Shown: positions 39,034 to 47,932 of the stretch, piece by piece | Layout of the letters: each line of letters starts with the position of its first letter | Numbering within the stretch: the stretch's first letter is position 1 | DNA from: Peronospora farinosa | Taxonomy: Eukaryota > Oomycota > Peronosporomycetes > Peronosporales > Peronosporaceae | Direction: 5' to 3' | DNA length: 64,000 nt | Assembly (NCBI GenBank): GCA_947646735.1 | Contig: CANTFK010000270.1 | Location: forward strand, 1-64,000 | Translations under genes and position numbers: made by a program | Notes under the pieces: generated by a model | Database searches by the model: none | Told to the model about the DNA's origin: nothing | What the model saw: the letters and a program-made list of their open reading frames with translations, nothing else

Positions 39034-39113
39034 GGTCAATTGGCCGAGCGGTCTAAGGCGCCAGTTTAAGGCACTGGTCCGAAAGGGCGTGGGTTCGAAT
39101 CCCACATTGGCCA
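39034..39113 (+). tRNA. tRNA-Leu: tRNA-Leu(AAG), array copy 54 (last)
   Basis: Body as in copy 1. Spacing 729 bp. Only about 240 bp of spacer follow. That piece has type B start but ends with a type A-like GCGTTTTCATTGGCC before homology stops at about 39354. Confidence 0.97.
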
Positions 39114-39354
39114 ACTCCTTCTTTGGATTATCGCCTACACCAGCATTTCTTCTTTCATGCGAAGCGCACGCGGTGCACTCGCCTGTGCTGTTTCAGCCAG
39201 ACCGTTGCACCAACTACTGACTACTTGCTCAACGGCCGGCGACAACAACTATTTTTGATGCCAACCTTTGTCAAATTCACGTTGCTGTACGACAAGGCTG
39301 TTCTCAGCTATGAAATACTGTGGACTGCGTTTTCATTGGCCACAATGAGAGGCA

Positions 39355-40386
39355 ACGTTTCTATGGCAGCGTACATCGTAGCGGCTTGACTGGCAGCTGG
39401 GGTGAGAGCGGCAAGAGAGATGTGTGTCGAGGGAGAGGCCCGTCAAAAGCTGACGGGCGCCGCGGAAGTATCCGTTAAAGGCTTGAGTTAACATCATGCT
39501 AGCGCAAGCCTTCCATGAGGTCGTTACCTTAACCCGACCAGGACTTTTAGTATAGAAATATGGAAACTAAATATAAGTTTTGCGAGCTGACGCTGTGCCA
39601 TGCGGTAGCCGCCGCTACTTGGGTCCGTCAGACCTATATCTTTTCATTTATGATCCTTAAGTATAAATAGTTACGAAATTTGGCAGCCTTAACCACTTTA
39701 GCAACGACCGAATGACATTGATATATGTCCATTTTTAGCACTTGGAATACATGACGTCACGATAGAAGCGCTGGTTTTTCGTGAGGGCATCAAAGCACTT
39801 CTTTAATGCCACCGCCTGTCGATTGCTATGTTTACGTAATGCAAAAGTCTTGGATGTAAGACCATATTTACAACATGATCGGCCTAATAAATCGACCGGT
39901 ACTCAGGTCTTTGCAGTTTTTGCAGCAACTCGCACTTGTTTGCAGCATGCGTCTTGGCTTCTTCGATAATGCTTTCGGCTAGTAGTTTACGATTATAAAG
40001 AATGCAGTATACACACCACGAAAGGTCAGGAGCTGCCTTCACTCTTCGGTATCAACAAGTTTAGGAGCTAAGGCCTGCCAATTGATGGTGGCGAAGCAGG
40101 TACCCAGACAATTTGCTTTTTTCTCGCTCCTGACTATTGCGCTATGATACGTTAAGTCGCATGAGATGTTCCTAGCTAAACTGGTCGCCACGTAAAATAA
40201 ACTAAAAAGTCCAACACGTCATCGCCCAAAACCCATCGGTATTTCTGTCAGCAATGTAAGCCAGCCATCCTGATCGCCACAAAAACAAGCTTGGTGTACG
40301 AGCTTCTTCAAAGCACTTGAGCCAGAGTGCCGCGCACCTTGCCAACCAGCCTCAGGGTACACGCCAATCACTAACGTTTATGTTAT
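39355..40386. other. Intergenic, array end to RAD23 3' end
   Basis: No gene is supported here. The first 160 bp are GC-rich and hold two hairpins (listed separately). The rest is AT-richer unique sequence with only a 62-codon chance ORF at 39781-39969. The last part should contain the RAD23 3' UTR. Confidence 0.6.
39438..39510. repeat. Two short inverted repeats just past the array end
   Basis: GCCCGTCA at 39438-39445 pairs perfectly with TGACGGGC at 39451-39458 across a 5-nt loop. GGCTTG at 39480-39485 pairs with CAAGCC at 39505-39510. They start about 80 bp after repeat homology ends. The role is unknown. Confidence 0.5.
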
Positions 40387-41889
40387 TTAGCCGTAAATGT
40401 CATCGTTGTCGTCGCCATGGCCTCCTGCACCACCGGTAGCACCGCCGCCAAAGCTGTCTCCGCTATCCATAAGGAAATTGGCCGCCAACGCCTCGTTCTT
40501 GTCGCATGCCAAGTATGCTTGAATCACATCTGTGCGTTCAAATCCCATCTCACACAATCGGTCAACGGCTGCCGCTTCCTCCTCAGATAGCATGATGCGG
40601 TGACCACCTGCACCTGCGCCGGTACCAGCTCCAGCTCCTCCACCGAGACCTTCCAAACCGCCACCACCCATCGAAGCCATCATCTGCTCCATTGCTCCAG
40701 GTGGCAAATTGCTTAGCATCTGAGAAAGCCCACGAAGCTGTTCGGGGCTCATTCCCATTTGTGCAGCCATTTGGGTTTGCTGCTCTGGTGTGAGCGAGTC
40801 TACCAACTGCTGAATTTGTTGAGGGGTTGGCATGCCACCACCACCACCCATGCCCAAGTCGAACGGCGCTGCACCTGCGCTGCTCGACGCTGATCCTGTT
40901 TCACGAGTACCAATAGGTTCGTTTAGCATTTGCACAAAGCGGTCCTGGTTCTGGTGGATCAGACGTAGAAGCTCTGGGCTCTGCGCACCGATCTGCTGAA
41001 GCACTGCTGGCAACGCCGCCGGGTTGGACTGCACCAGTTGACGCAGCGCATCGAACTGCGGGTGGTTGCGGAGCGCTTCGAGCGTGTTTGTGGTCTCATC
41101 ACCACCGCCAATGCCAGCTACAGCGCCTGCACCAGCCAAAGTAGCAGCCGTCTGCAAGGGAGCTGCAACCTGATCAGGGATGCCAGTCATCAGATACTCC
41201 ACTGCACGTTCTGGGTTGTTGAAAGCCGCACGCAGCGCACTGCGCACCTGGTCTTCGGGGAAGCCCATATCCACGAGCTGTTGTACCGTCGCGCCCATCT
41301 GTTCGGCAGACATCACGTTACTACCATCTCCCGTCGAGGAGTTTACAGCAGTTGTAGCAGGAGCGGCCGATGGCGTCGACACGGCCGGAGCAGTAGCTGA
41401 AGTGCTGCTGGATGCCGACGATGTATTGGGAGCAAGAGCAGAAATCGGAGTCACCGCAGCAGCAGCAGTCGTAGCAGAAGCTGGAGCTGTAGAAGCTGAG
41501 GAAGTAGTAGTAGCAGCAGCAGCTGATGGCGGCTTGGCTGCTTTGGGTTTCGTAACCATTACAACCAAAAAGTCGTTCTCCTTGACATTGTACTCAGCCA
41601 ATGTGCTGTCATCTTTCAGTACTTTTCCTGCATGAATGAGCTTTTGCTGGGTCACTGGAAATTGCTGCATCTCCTCAATTTTCTGCTTGACGGCCAAAAC
41701 CTGAGGAAATAACGCAATATATTTCAATAAGTATCTGTAATCTTCTCATTCCAGAGAGAGACCAAGGACAGCTAGTAGAAGAGTATCAGAGGTATATAAC
41801 TAGAAGAGAAGGCATGAACTTACCGCATCTGTGAGCTCTGCATCTAGAGAAAAGGCCACGCCCTGTAGTGTCTTAATTGTCAGCTTCAT
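40387..41889 (-). CDS. RAD23: RAD23-family ubiquitin receptor / nucleotide excision repair protein
   Basis: Rad23 shuttles ubiquitylated proteins to the proteasome and stabilises XPC/Rad4 in nucleotide excision repair. Two exons are read: 41889-41824 (22 codons, MKLTIKTLQGVAF...) and 41700-40387, joined in phase 0 across a 123-bp GT-AG intron (41701-41823). The predicted protein is 459 aa. Domains in order are a ubiquitin-like fold (about 1-76, ending VVMVTKPK as in known Rad23), an Ala/Ser/Thr-rich linker, UBA1 (LVDMGFPEDQVRSALRA), an XPC-binding STI1 domain (NHPQFDALRQLVQSNP), a Gln/Met-rich STI1-like stretch, a Gly-rich linker and UBA2 (LCEMGFERTDVIQAYLACD). Without the small first exon the ubiquitin fold would lack its first strand, which supports the splice. 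The gene is divergent from PAH. Confidence 0.93.
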
Positions 41890-42094
41890 TGTTGTCCTTT
41901 CGTTGCCTTTTTTGTTCCTAGGGAGAAAAAAAAGATTTTCATCTAAAAAAAACCTTGATTTACACTAAAAACAAAATCTTTACATTAAAAATCGTATCCT
42001 TTGTTTTCCAAATTTAAATATGTGACATGTTAGAATCAGACGCTTAATAGCCGACGTCACTCTTCAATTTTGCTGCACCGTCTCACTGCTCGTG
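41890..42094. promoter_or_regulatory. Divergent promoter region RAD23 / PAH
   Basis: Only 205 bp separate the two start codons. The plus-strand side has an oomycete-type initiator candidate, TCACTCTTCAATTTT at 42057-42071, 24 bp before the PAH ATG. The RAD23 side holds A- and T-rich runs. Read on the minus strand it has a polypyrimidine tract ending CTCCCTAG, which could be a 5' UTR splice acceptor. Shared regulation is inference. Confidence 0.5.
42057..42071 (+). promoter_or_regulatory. Initiator-like element of PAH
   Basis: TCACTCTTCAATTTT fits the oomycete initiator plus flanking region pattern (TCAnTy followed by A/T-rich ATTT). The start codon follows at 42095. Confidence 0.4.
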
Positions 42095-44114
42095 ATGCTC
42101 CGCTCGGTCGTTTGCTCTCCTCGCTCCTCTTTCCTCTCTTTTAATGGCGTACGTCACTCATTCTTAGATAATGATATGCTTAATCCTACTCACTTTATTA
42201 CTTGCGTTCTGCCACATGTTGCAGAGTCGTCGTGCCAATGTTCGCGTGTCACTTGGATCCTCGTACCTGCAGCATTGGACACGGTCTTTTGGAGCGTCAA
42301 ACGAAGACAATAAGACGTCGGTCATGCTACAGGTAGAGGACGGTCCTGGCGCGCTACAGGAAACGCTCAAGTTTTTCTGGAAGCATGATGTGAACATGAC
42401 GCGCATCGAGTCACGTCCGGCTAAAGGCCATAACATGAACTATTGCTTTTACATTGATTTTGAGGGCAAGCGTGGTCAACCAATGGTAGACGAGCTCATG
42501 GCGGACCTTTCGAAGAATTGTTTGGACGTCATAGTGCTTCACGACAAGAAGGGTAGACTGGATTGATCTGACTGCAGTGGTTTTTGTCGGATATCGGACT
42601 GATGATGTTGTGTGGATAGTGCCGTGGTTCCCTCGCAAGATCAAAGAGCTTGACCGCTCGGTGTCCAACATCCTTGATGCCGGAACGGATCTGGAATCGG
42701 ACCATCCGGGCTTCAGCGTACGTGGTGACGTAATGGGCGATAGCTCGTGTTTATATCGTCAAAAACTGACTGGGACTGGGTTATGCAGGACCAAGAGTAC
42801 CGTAGACGCCGGAACATATTTGCTGATATCGCCCATAACCACCGCCAGGGAGATGCCATTCCGCATATAGACTACACCAAAGATGAGGTAGGATGTCGTC
42901 ACGGGTTAGGAAGAATGTTGTGGGCTGAAAAATTTTGTCGTGTGATGTGCATCACTTTAGGTGAAAACTTGGGGAGTCATTTACAAACGGATGAAGAAGA
43001 TGTGGAAGCAACACGCGTGTGATGAGTTCAATTATATTGTCCCGCTACTCGAGAGCAATTGTGGGTACGCTGAGGACAACATCCCGCAGCAGCAGGATAT
43101 CTCAAACTTCCTAAAGGAGTGTACGGGTTTCGTTCTGCGTCCTGTGGGAGGGCTTCTGTCGGCACGTGACTTTCTGAATGGACTTGCGTTTCGAGTCTTT
43201 TTCTCGACTCAAGTAAGTTTAATCACTCATCTGCGCAATGTTTGTAGCATGATACAGATGGTGATCCAGGATCGTTCCATGTGTTTGCTTTTGTGTATGT
43301 GGTAGTACATTCGCCACCATTCGATGCCGTTGTACACGCCGGAGCCCGATATTTGCCATGAGCTCATGGGCCACGCACCAATGTTTGCTGTACGTATTCA
43401 TGTCCATTATAGAAAAGTGCGAATCATCTTGTGAGCGACATTTAATGCGTCCTTTTGCCAACAGGACCCTGACTTTGCAGACTTCTCGCATGAAGTTGGT
43501 CTTGCCTCTCTCGGAGCATCAGACGAAGAGATCGAACGTCTTGCCACTGTACGCAACGCGCATTCGGCAATTATCTTACCTTCACGTGCTGAAAGTGTTA
43601 ACTCGATGTATGCGTGCGAGCAGTGCTACTGGTTTTCTGTTGAATTCGGACTTACGAAGCAGCATGGCAAGTACAAGGTTCGTAATTTATTCTCTCTGAG
43701 CTGTACCTTACATGTTTGGTCTCAATCACGTAACGATCGAATTGCTCTCATACAGGCGTATGGAGCTGGACTGCTTTCTAGTTTTGGCGAGATGGAGTAT
43801 GCCTGTGCGAACAACAGTCCTGCGGAGACTGATGTGCCGGAATACCGTTCTTGGGATCCATTTTCGGCTTGCAAGCAGAAGTATCCTATAACGACCTACC
43901 AGCCTGTGTACTACGTGGCTGACAGCTTGGTAAGGATAAACTGAAGGTTTTTGTTGTGGATTACGGGATAAGTTCATTTATGAGATTCCTTATGTAGTTT
44001 GACGCCAAGGAAAAGATGCGTGGTTTTTGTGAAGACCTAAAGAAGCCTTTCCAAGCTCGGTACAACCCGTACTCTCAGACGGTGACAATTGACCGTGCCG
44101 TTCAGCGCCTGTAG
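42095..44114 (+). CDS. PAH: Phenylalanine-4-hydroxylase (aromatic amino acid hydroxylase)
   Basis: The enzyme converts phenylalanine to tyrosine using Fe(II), O2 and a pterin cofactor. Ten exons are read: 42095-42148, 42225-42552, 42620-42717, 42789-42887, 42961-43212, 43306-43389, 43465-43548, 43624-43677, 43756-43929 and 43998-44114. All nine introns are GT-AG, 67-93 bp, and the joined frame gives 447 aa, close to human PAH. An ACT regulatory domain (about 48-125, [16 protein letters not shown]) precedes the catalytic domain: [24 protein letters not shown], the iron motif [10 protein letters not shown] (two His) and [10 protein letters not shown] (Glu ligand). The N terminus ([20 protein letters not shown]) is rich in Arg and Ser with no acidic residue, so mitochondrial import is possible. 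The alternative ATG at 42171 lies inside the first intron and would give a hydrophobic leader not expected of this family. Confidence 0.93.
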
Positions 44115-44791
44115 AGCAGACGTGCTGATTAGCCCAGGAATGATTAAGTCGACTTCATCAGGTCTTGTTGGAACTATGGCGCGATTTTGTCATTTGGCCA
44201 CTATAATTTCCTCAATTGGAACACAGTGCTGGGCTTTTGGACGACCATGACTTTGCCTCGTTTTTATAATTCAGTATACAAGCGGAGCTGGTTCGCTGAT
44301 GTGCTTGGTAATCAAAATGATGCTCTAGCCGAACTACAGCGTGCTAGCTTCGATAATCTGGAGCAAAAAGGACCAGCATTGCGATCTCGAGCTGCTAAAC
44401 GCCATACGACGGCCAAAATGTCCTGAGCAACGCCGATATGACCCAAGAGCAAAGCATACTTTAGGTGACCGAGCCCTGATACGTCACGTCATATGCAATG
44501 TTTAAGCTAAGCTACGAAATTATCTTGACATTTTTGGCATTCCGAATATGCCATATCCCTGTCAACTTAGGCGCATCTTCAACAACGCATTCCTACGTCA
44601 TTGGACGTGTATTTTGACACAGGACTAGGGACCTAATTGATAACTGGCTGGTGTCGACGATTTCGTCCGCGTCTTGGATCGAGCAGACCTAACGGTCGAT
44701 ACCATCTGCAACTTTAACAGGAACATTTGGTCCGCATGCAAGTTATCAGTAATAGCAGGAGTACATTCATATTATTTCAATCAGTTTCTCT
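44115..44791. other. Intergenic between PAH and the acyltransferase-like gene
   Basis: Convergent 3' ends flank this stretch. It holds one weak ORF (44247-44426, listed separately) and otherwise unique AT-rich sequence without recognisable genes. Confidence 0.5.
44247..44426 (+). CDS. Possible small hypothetical protein, 59 aa
   Basis: An ATG-started ORF of 59 codons encodes a basic, polar peptide (MTLPRFYNSVYKRSWF..., ending AAKRHTTAKMS). The reading frame stays open upstream to 44187. No family is recognised. It sits 130 bp after PAH and could be a gene remnant or a chance ORF. Confidence 0.2.
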   Translation: MTLPRFYNSVYKRSWFADVLGNQNDALAELQRASFDNLEQKGPALRSRAAKRHTTAKMS

Positions 44792-46762
44792 TCATCCTGT
44801 AGTCATCCGTAGAGCTGCATTGATTATTTCCTGGATGGAACCGTAGCCTCCAAGAACATCTCGGTTGCCATCCTTTTCATTCTGGCTGTGCACACGCGCC
44901 TGTTCCTGCTGTACCTCTTCGGTCACGAAATCGGCAGCATCATCGCCACTCGAGCTCGATGTAGAGCTGTCACCGTCTACATAGCGAGTCTTGTATAGGA
45001 TGTAAGCGGACAGCACTGCGCCGAAGAAAGGCGTAGCAAGAAGCTTGTCCATAGGAAGAATGTCCCTTTTGTTGTCAGCGAGCAGAACACGGAAACGCAG
45101 GTGTGCAGGCGCTAGAGTCTCGTAGATATTGCGCCAAGTCTCATCGCGCAGCATCTTCGGTGCGTATACAGTGCGGCGAGCAGTCATGGGGTCCTTCATT
45201 TTTGCGGCGTAGGCCAGCGGGAATGAGCGCGGTGAGTTAATAAATATCTGGTGGTGCGTGTTTAGCGTGTACTCGTCGTTATTCAGCAGAGCAGAAGTTG
45301 GCGAAGCAGCAGACTTAGAAATATCCTGTAGAACCGGAGGCGGGAGGTCCGTGCACATATACCGTGCGACAATGTCGTGTATACTGCGAGCCAGCACAGC
45401 ACGTGTCTCCTTCAATCGAGTCAACTCATTGGCATCCATTACATAAAACTGGAGCCTCTTCCAATGTTGGGTCAGGTGCTGCACATCCGCTGCCGCATTG
45501 TGCGCAGTTGCTGCATCCACGATCAGCACTGCCACCAATAGCGACGCAAACAACCACCCTAGTAAGCTTGAAGGCACAGCGTGCACGAGCACACCAAGTG
45601 CAAGGCAGCCCAAGACGGCTTTGACTGCTGCTGCACACAAAGGTAGTAATCTGTTGCCAGATTTACGCGGGGAGAAACGGTAAATGAGGTCGCACGCGGT
45701 CGCCAAAAAAAGTTGAATGGGCAGTTTGAAGGCAAAGCGCAATGCAGCAGCCAGAAGCCATACAAAGTGCAGTGGGTGCTTTGGCAAATTCTCCACGGCC
45801 AGCAATACACTGGCAGAGTTAATATCCTCATCACGGAGCTTCCAACGCTTCAGTGTTGCGCAATACGCCATCATGTTGCGTTTCAGTTCTTGCATCGCCG
45901 GATGATTCGATGTACGAAAGTGAATCTGCATGATTTCCTCGTTCATTGAGGCACGTTGTCTTCGAGAGAAACAATCGTCTCGTACTACCTTAGCGCAGTA
46001 CACGTGCAGTGTCCGCGTCAACCGCAACATTTCGATCTGGGCGACCGACGAAGGTGGAGGCATCGTCAACGATGCACGCAGTCTGGCACTAAAATGCTGT
46101 GTAAATTCGGTCGGATCTTCACCAAAGATCGCCACCTCGCGCTCCTCTAGCAACACGGGAGCTCCATAGCGAAGAGCTGCATATCGTCGCACGTCCAAGA
46201 AGCTAGCAGATGAACAGTAGTGCATGGTCACGGGTACTACAAGTGCACGGCTACACGAGGCGGAGCGTAACGCTGTGGCAATTTGGAACACAACTTGGTT
46301 AAGCATCGCTTTGCCTGGACTCTTTGGGGTCGGTGCAAAGTCCACAAGTACTCCCATCTTGTAATCCGTCTCATTAGTGATGACGTCATCCAGCAGCTCC
46401 TCATTAATGAGGTTGGCGCGCAGCTCCATTTCTTCGCGTACATTGGCCAAGAGACGCATCTTGCCCGTCGCATCGACGGCGTCCGGTATCTCGGCCACCA
46501 AAGGAGAGATGTAGTCCTCTACAATCGTACGTTCCACGACGGGAGGTACACGACGTACCCAAGCGGGCGAGCGATCAATAAGATAAACAACAGGCATGAA
46601 CTCGTGCTTTTCACTCTCGCGGCTGATGACCTTGAACTCCATGACACGCGGAAACACGGCGCGCGCCAGAAAAGAATGCAAATTGTAGTTGCGGCGTCGA
46701 GGCAACGCGCGCTTGGGCGGCGACGGCCATACATCCTCAAAGGTCCATAGCGATGGAGACAT
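44792..46762 (-). CDS. Glycerol-3-phosphate/DHAP acyltransferase-like membrane protein, probably catalytically degenerate
   Basis: This is a single-exon ORF of 656 codons. From memory of the family, the order matches fungal Sct1/Gat1-type acyltransferases: a region like FLARAVFPRVMEF where the catalytic segment begins, then RALVVPVTMHY (the VPVGLxY segment), YGAPVLLEE (the VxxGxPI segment), a segment ending LTRTLHVYCAK, and a helix with LKRWKLRDEDI. Two hydrophobic blocks (about 330-358 and 373-421) are predicted membrane segments. The usual NHxSxxD motif is not found. In its place, near residues 58-66, is VVYLIDRSPAW, and the FPEG motif appears as VLVDFAPTPKSPG. It may therefore be a pseudoenzyme with a structural or regulatory role in the ER membrane. 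The C-terminal tail is Ser/Asp-rich. Family assignment is moderately sure and loss of activity is inference. Confidence 0.6.
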   Translation of the reverse strand: MSPSLWTFEDVWPSPPKRALPRRRNYNLHSFLARAVFPRVMEFKVISRESEKHEFMPVVYLIDRSPAWVRRVPPVVERTIVEDYISPLVAEIPDAVDATGKMRLLANVREEMELRANLINEELLDDVITNETDYKMGVLVDFAPTPKSPGKAMLNQVVFQIATALRSASCSRALVVPVTMHYCSSASFLDVRRYAALRYGAPVLLEEREVAIFGEDPTEFTQHFSARLRASLTMPPPSSVAQIEMLRLTRTLHVYCAKVVRDDCFSRRQRASMNEEIMQIHFRTSNHPAMQELKRNMMAYCATLKRWKLRDEDINSASVLLAVENLPKHPLHFVWLLAAALRFAFKLPIQLFLATACDLIYRFSPRKSGNRLLPLCAAAVKAVLGCLALGVLVHAVPSSLLGWLFASLLVAVLIVDAATAHNAAADVQHLTQHWKRLQFYVMDANELTRLKETRAVLARSIHDIVARYMCTDLPPPVLQDISKSAASPTSALLNNDEYTLNTHHQIFINSPRSFPLAYAAKMKDPMTARRTVYAPKMLRDETWRNIYETLAPAHLRFRVLLADNKRDILPMDKLLATPFFGAVLSAYILYKTRYVDGDSSTSSSSGDDAADFVTEEVQQEQARVHSQNEKDGNRDVLGGYGSIQEIINAALRMTTG

Positions 46763-47932
46763 GAGCTTGTTGAATGAAGAAGAGTAGTACAGAAGCCTAT
46801 TGTTGCAGAGCGATGTCGGTCATGACAAGCTCATGTTCTGTGATTTTTAATGCTACTGTGAAAATTAATAATGTAAAGGCAACATTTCGTGTGAAACGAG
46901 ACTGCAATCTTTTGTACCTTCGATAGAAGAGGATACGAGAAAAGGGATATGCAATTTGAAGCAAGCTTTGACTAGGCGACCATGACGCCGCATGCATCGA
47001 TGCAGACGTTGGGGCGATTTATTCGAAAAAAATCTAACGTTAGGTACGGTATTTACTGCTTTTACGCAGTGTTACGGAATGATTTTCGATGGAGAGTTCC
47101 AAACGATTGTGAAAATACTTACTGTCTAATAAATACTTAGACTGTCGAAAAAATACTTAGAATTGTCTATTAGGACAATCCCCTGATCTTCTGCCATGAC
47201 TACGTCGTTTCCTATGCATTACCTCATTCTGCTCACTCAACCCGAGGGGCTTCACGGGGGGGGGGGGGGCACTCCAAAAAGGCCCGTGAGACCGATGACT
47301 CATGTAGGGCAGGTGGCGCCTTAAAAGTAGGCAGGGTACCAAACCTGCTTTCTCAGACGGGCCAGCCTGACTTATCCCTGACATGCAACTCTGGTTCGGA
47401 ATTGGAACAGACGGCATGACGTTCTGAAGAAGAGTTCGCTTCATGGGATCGAAAGTCGCGCTCGGCGAACGGACCACCGACTCGGAGACGGAATGGAGGA
47501 AGGCAGGAACGTGTTGATGCTGATTGATGCTTTGTCGATGTACCCTATACCGGGACTTCGTGCCTGTTGCTCCTTGTCAGGTTCGCACGCTGTGCTGTCT
47601 CCCCTAGCGCACGCTGCGCTGCCTCCCCTAGCGCACGCAGCGGAGAGAAAGTCTCAACCTTTTGGCCTCATGATGGGGGACTTCCCGCCCAGGGTAAATG
47701 GGCCGGTTTTTTTGGTTGACCGGCTTTTAGGAGACTTTTTGTTGCTTGGCCGTTGTTCCAAATTAAAAAAAGAACGTCTTTCGTAAGACAAAAAATGATT
47801 CTAATGACTTTTTTCTTTTATTTACACCGACCCCCCCCCCTCCCTGGGAGGGACTAGCAAAAAACTGCATGCTTTTGAATGAGTGAATACTGAGCTTTTA
47901 TTCCAGATCTTGAAATAGTATTTGACGAAATA
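46763..47932. other. Intergenic, 1.17 kb
   Basis: The interval lies between divergent genes. It holds homopolymer tracts G14 (47256-47269) and C10 (47831-47840), a 24-bp tandem repeat (47584-47642), and short T/A runs. Chance ORFs of 66-106 codons show no family features. The last 50 bp (GAGCTTTTATTCCAGATCT at about 47892-47910) are conserved in the inverted pseudogene copy and may be the core promoter of the next gene. Confidence 0.5.
47584..47642. repeat. Short 24-bp tandem repeat, about 2.4 copies
   Basis: The unit CGCACGCTGYGCTGYCTCCCCTAG appears twice and a third partial CGCACGCAGCG follows. It lies in intergenic DNA and its role is unknown. Confidence 0.6.

Larger units (their letters stand above)
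1..39354 (+). repeat. Tandem array of 727-730 bp units, each with one tRNA-Leu(AAG) gene
   Basis: At least 54 head-to-tail units fill this stretch. Each has an 80-bp tRNA gene and about 648 bp of spacer. Start-to-start distances are 728 bp for copies 1-5, 729 bp across copies 5-8, 728 bp for copies 8-19, and 727-730 bp after that. Most length changes come from 1-3 bp indels in one place, around the GATCGATCTTGTGCG motif about 360 bp downstream of each tRNA. Position 1 lies inside a unit, so the array continues to the left. On the right, homology breaks off just after AATGAGAGGCA at about 39354. Spacers are of two kinds. Type A (after copies 1-18) has GTAGACGGCGTTTTCACCGG, and type B (after 19 and 21-53) has ACTGCGTCTGAAATGG. 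The spacer after copy 20 is mixed. Spacers carry no recognisable protein gene. Short ORFs recur only because the unit recurs. Confidence 0.98.

Noticed and set aside
1..39354. CRISPR array, rDNA or satellite repeat
   Set aside because: The unit is about 729 bp with a tRNA gene, far too long for CRISPR. No rRNA sequence (5S included) was recognised in the spacer. A plain satellite would not conserve an intact tRNA.
403..39389. Repeating 60-89 codon ORFs on both strands across the array (MYAVVNWPSG, MDYRLHQHF, MHRRHHAIT, MFDLNAQDRS types)
   Set aside because: The first simply translates the tRNA gene. The others lie in spacer, change length through single substitutions and indels, and recur only because the unit recurs. 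No protein family features are present.
41038..41635. Plus-strand ORFs of 120 and 151 codons opposite RAD23
   Set aside because: They are antisense shadows of the Ala/Ser/Thr-rich linker and UBA1 coding sequence.
42171..42224. Alternative PAH start with hydrophobic leader [13 protein letters not shown]
   Set aside because: It translates the first intron. The GT at 42149 and AG at 42224 restore frame with an upstream ATG.
45258..46750. Several plus-strand ORFs opposite the acyltransferase-like gene
   Set aside because: They are shadows of the 656-codon reading frame on the minus strand.
47157..47477. 106-codon minus-strand ORF as a transposon fragment
   Set aside because: Low-complexity Pro/Arg-rich product created in part by the G14 tract, with no transposase or reverse transcriptase motif.
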